This document shows, piece by piece, positions 52,901-62,270 of a stretch of DNA of 64,000 nucleotides. Under the pieces are notes generated by a model that made no database searches, had not been told where the DNA came from, and saw only the letters and a list, made by a program, of their open reading frames with translations. This DNA is from G963662905 sp965230045 (lineage in GTDB: Bacteria > Bacteroidota > Bacteroidia > Bacteroidales > WRLA01). The translations under genes and the position numbers were made by a program. The stretch spans positions 3,224,001-3,288,000 of the forward strand of contig OZ245940.1 of assembly GCA_965230045.1 (NCBI GenBank). The letters run 5' to 3'. Numbering within the stretch: position 1 is the first letter of the stretch; the number at the start of each line of letters is the position of its first letter.

Positions 52901-53085
52901 TCGCCTGTGGCAAGGGTATCAAAAACCAGATTATCATAATCAACAGCCACCTGATGCCAGTCCCGCATTTCATAAGGCTCTGGAAATTCGGGCATTTGAT
53001 CAATACGTTGGATATTGATTTGCTGTGCAGCAGCAAAGGCAACCGTAAAATATACCCCAATCAGAAAACAATTTGTTTTTAACAT
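49978..53085 (-). CDS. Large secreted PUL protein: alpha/alpha-barrel-like domain, PKD, LamG, T9SS tail
   Basis: 1035 aa from the ATG at 53085. Signal peptide (ending AFAAAQ), a ~510-residue helical domain paralogous to the protein at 59262-60989 (shared GNDWWYDLMPN, EAAGAMAW, NWNNYDISGL, GSSHVGIFGAIIDTTNVRGIL, YNPFAQ), two Ig/PKD-like domains (about 560-740, YSWTVNGEPY and YIWSATEG), a LamG domain (about 755-955, WYKFSG...GVLDDVRIFDYGL) and a T9SS type A sorting domain (SPNPASTEVKIDF...PGMYLLKC). Probably a surface glycosidase or lyase of unassigned family. It lies behind a terminator, so it may have its own promoter. Its last codons come from a CATCGGATGA palindrome. Confidence 0.8.
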   Translation of the reverse strand: MLKTNCFLIGVYFTVAFAAAQQINIQRIDQMPEFPEPYEMRDWHQVAVDYDNLVFDTLATGEYMPLVKVYSSGVNYPAHPYFGIQSYVGHQGSGLEAINVLPALIGASLCGIDKSNQNGFDWVLAAQEFFNRANGQMVYLNAPVSSSGNDWWYDLMPNIFFYQLNDLYPHIGDFDAQFIKVADRWLEAVYALGGSTTPWAVPDFNYRAFDLLSGRPLESGVPEPEAAGAMAWIFYNAWTKTQNQKYLQGAEFCLEFLENKESNPSYELMLPYGIYTAARMNAEIGTQYDINKMMNWAFDVGSLRDWGAILGNWNNYDISGLIGEAKNNVRDYAFAMNGFEQMGALLPALKYDERFATALGKWCLNIANASRLFYGKYLPEQNQSNAHWLQNYDPHNCIAYEGLKEIENNLSPVATGDAMAAGWAETNLGLYGSSHVGIFGAIIDTTNVRGILKLDLNATDYYAQNIFPAYLLYNPFAQNHDVMLVHSTEAVKIYDALSNEIIASGNGGINISIPAKKTIVAIVLPQNAELISSNNMTLCNGIVIDYNKGLSTANPAPRIKALASENDSVQMMSEVKIFCSAQENPATGLAYSWTVNGEPYTAGSELLLSFSQIGQKKVVCVISDEDERSDTATLFLEVVEKVAKPPEIELMQAAPPKVKTGEKALLSCHASDPNGDTLTYIWSATEGLLEGNGPDIVYTAPEHEGVYYIKCRVSDEDQMAVADSIALIVYDPNSQPQGDLIAWYKFSGSVYDFSGNGHSGTAYSCDWVADMHGKDEEAVYLPSSAAWIDIPNNEQLNFRNGLSLTMVLSPEALYDREMFVISHGSWEERWKLSLTQSGRLRFTVNSTEGITDVDSETALQIGRYYHIAAVYNAFTLELYVDAKMENFAVCKGMINTSGNDLVMGRNIAGISDYNFRGVLDDVRIFDYGLKYEEVQQYYQEDINSLDEKEYDPARMILSPNPASTEVKIDFPDLMPAGAKLVLYSIDGHMILSQDIDAASQQTALSLVGLSPGMYLLKCISPNKVFAERLVISLIR

Positions 53086-53420
53086 TATCTTCAATTAAAA
53101 TGGTTTAAGTGATAATCCTCTGAAATAAAGCTTGCTTCGATTAATTATCAACCGTAAACTAAACTTAATCTCCTGTTTTCAGTTTAATATTCTATTACGG
53201 GCACAAACCGCTGCAATAGAAAGAAATGCTATCTTTTTGATGCCCACATTAGCTACGGCTATTCCTGTGCGCCAAAAATCCGCGCTCCTTTTCGCTTATT
53301 GCGTTTTGTGCTTGGTCACTGAGCTTGTCGAATGTGCTCATGACTAAATATCATGAATTAATCAGATTAATATTTGTAGTTCATGAGCATCAATTAAAAA
53401 CAAATACTGATGAGAGCTCC

Positions 53421-53457
53421 AGTAAAAAAAAGACTGCCCCAATACAAGGCAGTCTTT
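53421..53457 (-). terminator. Terminator after the LamG lipoprotein gene
   Basis: 10-bp stem AAAGACTGCC (53429-53438) / GGCAGTCTTT (53448-53457); on the minus strand it is followed by a run of T (plus-strand A at 53424-53431). It closes the SusCD transcript before the large T9SS protein gene. The rest of 53086-53420 shows no gene. Confidence 0.8.
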
Positions 53458-53477
53458 AATAAGTTCACGACCAAGTA

Positions 53478-54530
53478 TTATTCCTGTACATTTTCTTTTT
53501 CGAAACTATAAATAGACATTACCTGAGCATCGGTAAGAGGGATATTATAGAAACGAACATCATCCATAGCACCTTTGAAGAAACCACCCCAATTTACATA
53601 GTAAGGAGAAGCTTCGTCTGTTGAATAAACTCCTGTAGGCAAGTCAGAGCCAAAAGTAAGGTCAATATTATCGGCACTAACAGGTGTTCCCGGAGTATTG
53701 TCCCATGTTTTAACGAGTTCACCGTTTACATAGAATTTCATTTCGCCAGGTGTAAAGGAAACGGTTACATGTGTCCACTCATCTGCTGAAATAGTGGCCG
53801 GGTTACTATCTCTGTCATAATAAACAGGCTCTTCACCGCCTTCATCAGCTTTAACTGTGAAGAACAGGAAATTTTCAGTTTGCAGGTTCAGTTTATAACC
53901 ATTCCAGCGGTTCATAGAAACCATATAGTCGTTATTGTCCTGTTCTTCCATTTTAATCCATAGGGAGATAGTCATACTTGTAGGATTAAGGGCAGTACTG
54001 TAAGGCACTTGGATATTGGCACCTTGGTTCAGGTAATAGCAATAGTCGGCATTACCAAAACGGTCGGAAGTAAGGGCAGGAATACCGGCGCCCCAGTATT
54101 CATGGCCTGTCATTGCGGTACCGTTATTGCCGTTTCCGGTAATATCGTCGGCATTTCCATTAAAAGTCCAGTGACCGACCAGTGCCTCGGGTGCGATATT
54201 GGTAATCAATTTTGATTCAAATACCCCTACTGCCTGTTCCAGGCTAATATTGGCATTATCCACAGCAGTTTGACTTACGCCAGTCATATCCCTTACGGCG
54301 ATGGCCTGATCGATAGCGGCCTGAAATACTTCTTTTGAACCTACTTCATACTGTAAAGGCTCAGTCCCTTCAACTGCGTTGTCATGAAGAACCTGTGCAG
54401 CTTCGATTGTTGCATTCAGTTCTGTCAAATTTGCTGGATCTACAACAACATCGTCATCATCATCGGAACATCCGACGATAAGTGTTGGAATAAATAAGGC
54501 AACAAATGCCCATGTTAAAAATTTTTTCAT
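53478..54530 (-). CDS. Surface lipoprotein with FIVAR-like and LamG domains
   Basis: 350 aa. Lipoprotein signal ending LIVGC, followed by SDDDDD, an acidic stretch typical of Bacteroidota surface-export signals. A three-helix FIVAR-like segment (about 38-110; LNATIEAAQVLHDNA, FQAAIDQAIAVRD, ISLEQAVGVFESKL) precedes a LamG/concanavalin-like domain (about 120-340; GHWTFNGNADDITGNGNNGTA ... FFKGAMDDVRFYNIPLTDAQV). It is the gene after susD, the usual position for a surface glycan-binding protein (SusE/SGBP role), which is the likely function. Confidence 0.83.
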   Translation of the reverse strand: MKKFLTWAFVALFIPTLIVGCSDDDDDVVVDPANLTELNATIEAAQVLHDNAVEGTEPLQYEVGSKEVFQAAIDQAIAVRDMTGVSQTAVDNANISLEQAVGVFESKLITNIAPEALVGHWTFNGNADDITGNGNNGTAMTGHEYWGAGIPALTSDRFGNADYCYYLNQGANIQVPYSTALNPTSMTISLWIKMEEQDNNDYMVSMNRWNGYKLNLQTENFLFFTVKADEGGEEPVYYDRDSNPATISADEWTHVTVSFTPGEMKFYVNGELVKTWDNTPGTPVSADNIDLTFGSDLPTGVYSTDEASPYYVNWGGFFKGAMDDVRFYNIPLTDAQVMSIYSFEKENVQE

Positions 54531-54569
54531 GTGATTGAATTTTAAGGTTGATAATTGGTTGTTTAAAAA

Positions 54570-56102
54570 TTATTTTAGTTCATGATTTGTATCCAGTTCA
54601 CTTTGCGGATAGGGAAAAAATTTATTCTGATCGTAATTAAAGGCCGTTCCTTCAAAAACTTTATTGGCATACAGCCGTCCGTATCGGATGACATCAAAAT
54701 AACGGTGCATTTCAAAACCCAGCTCTACCCTTCGCTCATGGCGCACAGCATCGCGCACAAGGGATTGGTCGGTGCTTTTTATGTCGGGCAATAACCCTTC
54801 AGGAACTGAGCCATAATGATCAAGGCTTTCGTCATAAAGAAAAGAGTTGCGCGCCCTCTCCCTGACCTTATTAAGCCACACTAAAGCCTCAGAAGTCTGT
54901 CCGTTTTCATTCAGGGCTTCTGCCAGTATGAGATAAATCTCAGAGTACCGCATAAAAGTATAATCGATATCTGCATCAGCTTTCAGTTCTTTAGGGATTT
55001 CGCTAAGGGGCTGAATAAACTTCTTTTGCATATATCCTGTTGGCGACCAATCCGGATCAAACATCTGGCCGTCAGTCCATATATGTCCTTCCATTCCTAC
55101 GGTATATGTAAGGCGTGGATCAACGATACCATCCTGATTACTTTCAAATGCATCCACAAAAGCCTGTACCGGAACATTAAAGCCATACCCATTATTTGCA
55201 CGAGGGGCAAACCACTGGTTCAGTGAATTGCCCAAAGCCGGATCCTGCGCAGAAAGATGCTGTACAGTAAACACTGATTCGGAATTATTACTATAGTTAA
55301 CATTAAAATTATGGCTGTATATATCTTCCAATCCATATATGCCAAGATCGACCACTGCCTGAGCCGCATTTGCAGCTTCTGTCCAGTTTTCCATGAAAAG
55401 GTATGCTTTGGCCAACAGTCCAAGTGCAGCACCAAGCGTTGCCCTACCCACATTTGTTGAACCATAAGATACTGGCAATGAATGGCTTTGGGTGATGGCT
55501 TTAAGGTCTGCAATAATCACATTTTCAAATATATAGCTCCGTGAAGAAGCTGATATTTGCAATTCATCCGGATTTTTGGGTTCCAGAACAACAGGCAAGT
55601 CACCATAAACATTAGAAAGCCAAAAATAATAGTATGCCCGCAGGAATTTGCACTCGGCAATATACCTGTTTTTGAGGTTTTGGTCCATGGCAACATTCCG
55701 GATACCATCAATTACAAAATTGGCACGTGTAATACCTTCATAATAGAGTGCCCACAGCATTTCCAGATTTCCGTTATCAGAATCAATGATAAAATCATCG
55801 ATCAGTTGGATGTCAGCCTGATCGCCGGCAATACCACCTTTTACAGCATCATCAGAGGCTATGGTAGCAAAGACCCAATTACGGTTATTGGTATTGGCAT
55901 AAGTGAGGCAATTATAGGCTGCCGTAACAGCCAGTTCCACATCGGATGCTGAACTCAAAAATTCGGTAACCGGATAATCTCCCTGCATTTCTTCATCAAG
56001 GAACTTCTCACAGGAGCTGACGACAATCAGTAGTAAGAAAGCAAAGGCTGTAAATATTATCTGATTTCGCTTATTCAATATTCTTTTATAAATTTCTTTC
56101 AT
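54570..56102 (-). CDS. susD: SusD/RagB-family nutrient-binding outer-membrane lipoprotein
   Basis: 510 aa. Lipobox at VVSSCEKFLDEE, then the SusD fold with TPR-like helices: SASDVELAVTAAYNCL, ECKFLRAYYYFWLSNVYGDLPVVLEP (the classic RAYYYF...YGDvPl motif), AKAYLFMENWTEAANAA, and the C-terminal MRYSEIYLILAEALNENG ... RRVELGFEMHRYFDVIRYGRL. It forms the lid over the SusC pore and binds the glycan. Encoded 17 bp after susC. Confidence 0.95.
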   Translation of the reverse strand: MKEIYKRILNKRNQIIFTAFAFLLLIVVSSCEKFLDEEMQGDYPVTEFLSSASDVELAVTAAYNCLTYANTNNRNWVFATIASDDAVKGGIAGDQADIQLIDDFIIDSDNGNLEMLWALYYEGITRANFVIDGIRNVAMDQNLKNRYIAECKFLRAYYYFWLSNVYGDLPVVLEPKNPDELQISASSRSYIFENVIIADLKAITQSHSLPVSYGSTNVGRATLGAALGLLAKAYLFMENWTEAANAAQAVVDLGIYGLEDIYSHNFNVNYSNNSESVFTVQHLSAQDPALGNSLNQWFAPRANNGYGFNVPVQAFVDAFESNQDGIVDPRLTYTVGMEGHIWTDGQMFDPDWSPTGYMQKKFIQPLSEIPKELKADADIDYTFMRYSEIYLILAEALNENGQTSEALVWLNKVRERARNSFLYDESLDHYGSVPEGLLPDIKSTDQSLVRDAVRHERRVELGFEMHRYFDVIRYGRLYANKVFEGTAFNYDQNKFFPYPQSELDTNHELK

Positions 56103-56119
56103 TTTCGTACCTCCTTATC

Positions 56120-59100
56120 TTATAAATTCAGGTTAATTCCCAGAGTATAAACCTTTGCAACCGGGTAAGTTCCCCAATCGATACCGGCAGCCAGATCGCC
56201 TCCGTTTACTTCAGAATTCAGGTTGTCGCTTACGGTCATTTCAGGATCCAGACCGGGATATTTCGTAATGGTAAGCAGGTTTTCCCCACTAAAATAAATA
56301 CGGAGACCACTGATTTTTAACTTTTTAACAATATTATCCCCAAAACTATAGCCGATCTGTAGATTTTTCAAACGGAGATAGGATCCATCTTTAAGGAATC
56401 GTGTTGATGCCTTGTTGTTATTGGCGGAGCTCATCCAGGAAGCCCTGGGGTATTCATTACTGGTACCTTCGCCAGTCCAGTGATTTTCGTAAACTTCCTC
56501 TGTAATGTTAAAGGAACGGTAAAAACCTTCAATATCCTTGGCAATCTGCCAGTAGATTTTATTTCCATACACCCCATTCCAGAACATTGAGAAATCCCAG
56601 TTTTTATAAGACATATTTACATTAAGACCGTAGGTAAATTTAGGGATTGCGCTACCACAATGAGTACGGTCGTATTCATCAATAATACCGTCGGGCACCC
56701 CATCAGGGCCACTTAAATCCCTGTATTTGACATCACCGGGCTGCACATCCTTGCCCTGATATGGGCTGGTAAAAATATCCAGTTCATTCTGATAAATCCC
56801 ATCCATTTCATAGAGGTAAAAGGAACCAATGGGATAACCTTCTTCGGTAAGGGTAGCATAAACACCATTATCGATACGACCAGCAGCAATAGGCACACCG
56901 TCGCTGAGGGAAACTACTTCATTATGAAGGAATGCAATGTTTCCACTCACTTCATATTGAAAGTCGCCTTTGAAGTCGCGCCAGTAAACTTCCAGTTCAA
57001 GGCCGGTATTCCGCACCGATCCTGCATTCAGGAAAGGAACACTAGCTGTACCACCAATAGCGGGCTGAGGCACCTGAACCAGCATATCATCCGTAAGGCG
57101 GTTGAAATAGTCGGCAACAATAATCAGCTGGTTATCGAGCAAGCCTATATCAGCACCCAAGTCGAACTGAGTAGTGGTTTCCCAGGTAGTATTTTCATTG
57201 CCGCGCATATTCACGGTGTAACCATAGTTTGCTGTCCCCCCGAAAGGATAATCATAACCACTTCCCACTGTAGATTCGTAAGAATATGGATTTACTTCCT
57301 GATTTCCTGTTTGGCCTAGGGTAGCCCTGAGTTTAAACTGACTGAACCAACCCAAATCTTTCATAAATTGTTCTTCATGCATATTCCAGCTTAAGGCACC
57401 ACTATAAAAAGCGCCCCATCGTTGGCCGGGAGCAAAGCGTGAGGATCCATCGGCACGTATCACCGCTTCAGCAAAGTATTTGCTTTTGAAGTTATATCCT
57501 ACTTTTCCAAAATACGAAAGAAGCGACCATGCCGTTTCTCCGCTATAGGTTCTTTTGATGCCCAAACCATTGCCCAAATAACGCATATTGTTAAGCTGGT
57601 CGGGAAAATCACGGTCATTGGCCGACATATACTTATTGCTATTGCGTATTGCTTCCATACCCAGGAGGAAATTTGTATTGTGGTCCTTATTAAAAGTATG
57701 GCGATATGAAAGCGTATTGTACCAATCCCAGTTCACCAAATTGTTTTCTCGTTGTTCCAGTGAATTTGGACTGTTGATACGTCCGTTTGTCCCCCAGTTT
57801 TCATTAAACCTTTTTTCGGTTGAGTTACCTGCATCCACACCAAAATTACTTCGGAAAATAAGTTCATCGATTATACTTGCTTCAAAATAAGCGTTTCCGA
57901 ACAAACGCTGTGACTTGAGCGTCCAGTCAAATTTCTCAGCCAAACCAACAGGGTTATATCCATCACCGAAATATCTGGAAGCGTCATACATTTCACTCAA
58001 ACTCCCATCAGGATTATATACCGGAACTGCAGGCATATCCTGATAAGAACCGTCCGGATTAAAGACAGAAGTTGCCGGCGTCCTGAAATACGCATAACGT
58101 ATTACGCTTCCTCCGTTGCCGCCGTAACCATCACCCGACGCACCTACTTTATTGGTTTTTGAATTACTGTAATTCAGATTTAGTCCAACTTTGATATGTT
58201 CATTTAGCTGAGAGCTAATATTGGAACGGATATTCACTTCATTATAATCTGAGTTAAGGATAATCCCGTCCTGATCAAAATAAGTACCGGACACATAGTA
58301 GCGTGTTTTATCATCTCCTCCGCTAACATTCACCTGATGGCTTTGCATCATAGCTGTCCGGAAAATCTCATTCAGCCAGTTTGTATTGGACAATTGTGCG
58401 CCTTCGGGCAGTGATATTGGATCACGTCCATCATTCAAAGCTGCTTCGTTCCACATGTCCATGTACTGTTCCGTATTAGCCATAGGCGTAAGATTCCCAT
58501 GGGACTGGATTCCAAAATATCCGTTATAACTTACTTTAGGAGCACCCGGACTGCCACTTTTGGTTTTCACCAATACGACACCGTTTCCTGCACGGCTACC
58601 ATAAATAGCTGCCGATGCTCCATCTTTTAATACTGTCATTGATTCAATATCATTGGGACTTACCACATTATTGATACTTTTGGTAGGCACGCCATCCACA
58701 ACATAAAGCGGATCGTTGTTATTGATCGTACCCACGCCCCGGATACGTACCGAGACATCTGCTCCCGGAGCGCCTGTTTCTGTAGCGATGGTGACACCCG
58801 GCACTTTTCCCTGCAGCGCCTGATCGATACGTGCTACCGGGATGCTTTTGATTTCTTTGGAATCCAAAACAGTAACAGCGCCGGTTACATCGCTTCTTTT
58901 TTGGGTACCGTAACCTACAACTACAAATTCTTCAAGGTTTTGAATATCTTCAATCAAAACAATACTGATTGTACCTTTGGCGGGGATATCAGCTTTTTGG
59001 GTCACAAATCCGATAAAAGAAAAAACAAGTTTCTTTTCCATATCTGCATTAGGTACATTTAAAGCAAACTGGCCCGAAATATCAGTTACTGTCCCAATTG

Positions 59101-59257
59101 TTGTACCTTCCAGAAAAACATTCACACCGGGAATAGTCTGCCCCTGAATGTCTTTAACCATTCCTTTGATGGCTGTACCTTGCGCAAATAACAGCTGAAC
59201 CGTAAAGAGCAACACAAATACAAGCACACACTTAAGTAAATATTGATTATTATACAT
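56120..59257 (-). CDS. susC: SusC/RagA-family TonB-dependent transporter
   Basis: 1045 aa. Signal peptide (ending LLFAQ), CarboxypepD-like N-terminal domain (GMVKDIQGQTIPGVNVFLEG...), TonB-box-like EEFVVVGYGTQKRSDVTGAV, plug (IDQALQGKVPGV... VDGVPTKSINNV...DIESMTVLKDGASAAIYGSRAGNGVVLV KTK), and a 22-strand barrel. Imports oligosaccharides across the outer membrane with SusD. Starts 4 bp after the end of the upstream lipoprotein gene, so it is within one operon. Confidence 0.95.
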   Translation of the reverse strand: MYNNQYLLKCVLVFVLLFTVQLLFAQGTAIKGMVKDIQGQTIPGVNVFLEGTTIGTVTDISGQFALNVPNADMEKKLVFSFIGFVTQKADIPAKGTISIVLIEDIQNLEEFVVVGYGTQKRSDVTGAVTVLDSKEIKSIPVARIDQALQGKVPGVTIATETGAPGADVSVRIRGVGTINNNDPLYVVDGVPTKSINNVVSPNDIESMTVLKDGASAAIYGSRAGNGVVLVKTKSGSPGAPKVSYNGYFGIQSHGNLTPMANTEQYMDMWNEAALNDGRDPISLPEGAQLSNTNWLNEIFRTAMMQSHQVNVSGGDDKTRYYVSGTYFDQDGIILNSDYNEVNIRSNISSQLNEHIKVGLNLNYSNSKTNKVGASGDGYGGNGGSVIRYAYFRTPATSVFNPDGSYQDMPAVPVYNPDGSLSEMYDASRYFGDGYNPVGLAEKFDWTLKSQRLFGNAYFEASIIDELIFRSNFGVDAGNSTEKRFNENWGTNGRINSPNSLEQRENNLVNWDWYNTLSYRHTFNKDHNTNFLLGMEAIRNSNKYMSANDRDFPDQLNNMRYLGNGLGIKRTYSGETAWSLLSYFGKVGYNFKSKYFAEAVIRADGSSRFAPGQRWGAFYSGALSWNMHEEQFMKDLGWFSQFKLRATLGQTGNQEVNPYSYESTVGSGYDYPFGGTANYGYTVNMRGNENTTWETTTQFDLGADIGLLDNQLIIVADYFNRLTDDMLVQVPQPAIGGTASVPFLNAGSVRNTGLELEVYWRDFKGDFQYEVSGNIAFLHNEVVSLSDGVPIAAGRIDNGVYATLTEEGYPIGSFYLYEMDGIYQNELDIFTSPYQGKDVQPGDVKYRDLSGPDGVPDGIIDEYDRTHCGSAIPKFTYGLNVNMSYKNWDFSMFWNGVYGNKIYWQIAKDIEGFYRSFNITEEVYENHWTGEGTSNEYPRASWMSSANNNKASTRFLKDGSYLRLKNLQIGYSFGDNIVKKLKISGLRIYFSGENLLTITKYPGLDPEMTVSDNLNSEVNGGDLAAGIDWGTYPVAKVYTLGINLNL

Positions 59258-59261
59258 AATT

Positions 59262-60989
59262 TTAATATTTAATTACAATATCGTTCACATAGGTTTTACC
59301 ATGATTTTGCATGATTTTGCTTCCAGCAGGAAGAGCGACAATAAGACGGCAGCTATTTGCGGGGATAAGAAAACAGCTTTTTGCTCCTACACCAGTTGCA
59401 ATAGTTTCATTTGTAAGCACATCAAAAAGATCCGTTTTATTTCCATTATTGATAAAATCTATGCTTTTTTGTTCATCAAAAGGGTTATAATACAAATAAG
59501 TAGGATAAGCCTGATTGCGGTAAAAATCTGTTGCCAGGCAATCCAACTGCAAAATCCCTTCAACATTGGTTGTTGAAATAATGCTACCAAAAATCCCAAC
59601 ATGAGCGGAGCCATAAATGCTGAACATTGAAACATCGGGTTGATTTACTACCCAATTAGGCCCGTCGCCCAATGCAACCGGACTAACGCCTTTTAGCCGT
59701 TCTTTTTTATTGTACGGGTCAGTTTTCCTGATACCTTCGTAAGCTATAAGATTACGTGTAATATATTTGTATTCAGGAATGTACTGATTAGAATCCGGAA
59801 TTTCATAAGGATAGAACAAGCGTGCAGCATTGGCTGCATTCAGCATCCATTTTCCAACTGCCCGAGAATATTCCGGGGCATACCGCACCATCGACACCAA
59901 AGGCCAGGCAAGATCAAAAGTATTCATCAGAAAAGCATAACCACCTCCATCCGTAGTACTTCCTTGCAAGCCACTGATATCATATCCGTTCCAATTGCCA
60001 ACAATTACACCCCAACCCTTTCGTCCTTTATCGGCATGGCAGCCATCAAATGTCCAGTCGAGAATTTTCTGAATATCATAATCTTTATCAAATTCAGCAT
60101 TTAAGCGGGCAGCTGTTAATGCACCGAAAGGCATCAAGACCTCATAATACCGGCTTTCTTTTTGAGAAAGGAGAGCCTCAATTGCAGACATTGCTGCATT
60201 CAGATATTTCGGATTCTGAAACTTATGATAAGCCGAAAGCAAAACCCAGGCATGGCCGGCAGCCGCATCTTCCTGTGGTGGAATGTGGTTCGCTTTTCCT
60301 TCCATGGCTGCATAATCAAAATAGCTCCAGGAATAATTCCCACTAAGGGCCGAATCAGCCCTGTAAAACTGATCTGCAATGCTGCGCTGGATCATTCCGG
60401 CATTTTCCTCCTCTGAAAACAAATCGCAAATGGCATAATAAAGCACATTGGGATAAACATCGTACCACCAGTCGCGGCCATATCCCCCTCCCAGGAGGGC
60501 CACTTCCGGGCAGGTATTGTTCATCATAATATCCCATTTGCTTGCAGAATTGAAATAATTCTGAATCATTTTCACATAATTATGGCCATCCTGATTGGTT
60601 TTATCAATACCCATCAAACCTCCGGTCATCAGGGCGCCCATGCTATTTATAGCTTCATGGAATTCCCCTTTGTTCACATCTGCCCCCTGGCGCACATCAC
60701 CAATGACAGTATAAATTCCGAAAGTCTGCTGTTTGAAATTCCTCTGATTATCATCAAACCAAATGAAAGGCAGATAATCCCCGTTGGCATTCAGATCAAA
60801 TACCATTTTATCAAAGCTTTTGGCTTTCTCCTTCCAGTTCAGCATTTTATAAGGCTGAGGAAAATCCGGCATCAAGTTTATCCGGTCAATATCTTTTTGT
60901 ACCACAGGTGGTTCATGAGCTGTCTGGCAGCTAAAAAAGAGCAGCAGAATACCTAAAAATAGTGTTATGTACAGAAATCGTCTATTCAT
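59262..60989 (-). CDS. PUL lipoprotein with alpha/alpha-barrel-like domain, unassigned family
   Basis: 575 aa from the ATG at 60989 (MNRRFLYITLF); the frame can be extended to 61043 but that adds an atypical N terminus. Lipobox LLFFSCQT. The whole mature protein is a helical, Trp/Tyr-rich domain with motifs shared with the protein at 49978-53085: GRDWWYDVYPNV, QEDAAAGHAWVL, NWNGYDISGLQG, YGSAHVGIFGSIISTTNVEGIL and YPTYLYYNPFDEQ. Conserved acidic residues after Ala/Gly repeats could be catalytic. I recognise no CAZy family. Probably a surface or periplasmic glycoside hydrolase or lyase for the PUL's target. It overlaps the MFS gene end by 8 bp and ends 4 bp before the start of susC. Confidence 0.75.
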   Translation of the reverse strand: MNRRFLYITLFLGILLLFFSCQTAHEPPVVQKDIDRINLMPDFPQPYKMLNWKEKAKSFDKMVFDLNANGDYLPFIWFDDNQRNFKQQTFGIYTVIGDVRQGADVNKGEFHEAINSMGALMTGGLMGIDKTNQDGHNYVKMIQNYFNSASKWDIMMNNTCPEVALLGGGYGRDWWYDVYPNVLYYAICDLFSEEENAGMIQRSIADQFYRADSALSGNYSWSYFDYAAMEGKANHIPPQEDAAAGHAWVLLSAYHKFQNPKYLNAAMSAIEALLSQKESRYYEVLMPFGALTAARLNAEFDKDYDIQKILDWTFDGCHADKGRKGWGVIVGNWNGYDISGLQGSTTDGGGYAFLMNTFDLAWPLVSMVRYAPEYSRAVGKWMLNAANAARLFYPYEIPDSNQYIPEYKYITRNLIAYEGIRKTDPYNKKERLKGVSPVALGDGPNWVVNQPDVSMFSIYGSAHVGIFGSIISTTNVEGILQLDCLATDFYRNQAYPTYLYYNPFDEQKSIDFINNGNKTDLFDVLTNETIATGVGAKSCFLIPANSCRLIVALPAGSKIMQNHGKTYVNDIVIKY

Positions 60990-62265
60990 CGATACCTTGT
61001 TTAATTTCTTCCTGTCTGGTTCTTTTCGTGATGATAACAGCAACAGGAATTGATAGTGTTTGCACTATTGCAACTATTAAGAGCGAAAATTTAAGTGAAA
61101 AAATTTCCGAAATATAAAAGAAAAGTATTAAAAACAAACCCAATCCCAATATACGGCCGATATAAAGGCCGAATTCATGGTGAAAAATATATGAAAATTC
61201 ATTGCGATTTTCCTTTTTGGAAAGCACATCTATTACTCTCATCTGGATAGGGAAATAAGCCAGATCGTGCAGCGGCTTGAACAAAACTGTAGCCAACATA
61301 AAAACAATTACACCTGTTGCCGAAAACATAATTGCATTTGCCAGTGTACCCAGCACAAACACGAGAAGGCCAGTGGTAAAGATTGCGATCCTGTGTTCGG
61401 GGCGCGAGAACCTGCCCAGAAGGTATAATATTATGGCGGTCAGGATGCCTGATATGGACTGAATCAGCCCCAATGAGCCTTCATCGCCCACCAGCCTCAT
61501 TACCAGAATGGCCGGAGCTGTAACGAGATACCCCTGTACCAACCCTTTTAATGCAGCCAAAAAGATCAGTTTCCACCACAGTTTATCAAATTTTATATAT
61601 AGAAAACGATTTTTTAACGGATTTTTAAAATTGCCTTTATGCACAACAATTGAAGCCAGTATGGTCAAAATAAAAACCATCAAAGTAACCACTTGATAAG
61701 CACCGGCAACCACACCCCCAAACCAATTGTTATTACGCCAGGCCATTAGGAACCATCCCACGACAAAAGGCACTACGATGGAGGTGATTGTATAAAAAAA
61801 AGTTTCAAATCCGTAATAGTAGTTACGATTATTATTATTGGTTGTATTCAAGGCCAGAAAATCTCGGTTAGCCCAGAAAAAACCAAAAGAAGCACCCATA
61901 ATAAAACCTGCATATGCCACTCCGTAATAATCCAGCTCACTAAGGCTCATCATAAAAATCATAGATAATCCGCTAAGCAACATACCAAAACTGTAAAGCC
62001 TTGATATTTTTATTTTTGAAAGCAACAAGCCATTGATCAGAAAAGTAACTGGAATTCCGGAATAAACGGCTAGTTGATAAACAGCAACCATAGAAGGGTC
62101 ATTAGAGCTGCGCATAATATACGCACCAACAAAAATATCGATAACAGGCAGCACAAACGCGTATATCATATTGGTTTCCAATAAAATACGCATATCACGA
62201 TTATGTGACATGAAATATTTATACTCGCTAAACGGTTTTTGCAGCAGTTTCAATAGCTTCTTCAT
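60982..62265 (-). CDS. MFS transporter, probably sugar
   Basis: 427 aa, 12 predicted helices in two halves (e.g. IYAFVLPVIDIFVGAYIM, SLELDYYGVAYAGFIMGASFGFFW... ). Major-facilitator features are weak, but the fold and PUL context fit import of mono- or disaccharides across the inner membrane. An Asn-rich loop (LNTTNNNNRNYYYG) lies near residue 140. Located between the GH130-like gene (5 bp) and the alpha/alpha lipoprotein gene. Confidence 0.8.
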   Translation of the reverse strand: MKKLLKLLQKPFSEYKYFMSHNRDMRILLETNMIYAFVLPVIDIFVGAYIMRSSNDPSMVAVYQLAVYSGIPVTFLINGLLLSKIKISRLYSFGMLLSGLSMIFMMSLSELDYYGVAYAGFIMGASFGFFWANRDFLALNTTNNNNRNYYYGFETFFYTITSIVVPFVVGWFLMAWRNNNWFGGVVAGAYQVVTLMVFILTILASIVVHKGNFKNPLKNRFLYIKFDKLWWKLIFLAALKGLVQGYLVTAPAILVMRLVGDEGSLGLIQSISGILTAIILYLLGRFSRPEHRIAIFTTGLLVFVLGTLANAIMFSATGVIVFMLATVLFKPLHDLAYFPIQMRVIDVLSKKENRNEFSYIFHHEFGLYIGRILGLGLFLILFFYISEIFSLKFSLLIVAIVQTLSIPVAVIITKRTRQEEIKQGIDE

Positions 62266-62270
62266 AGGTC

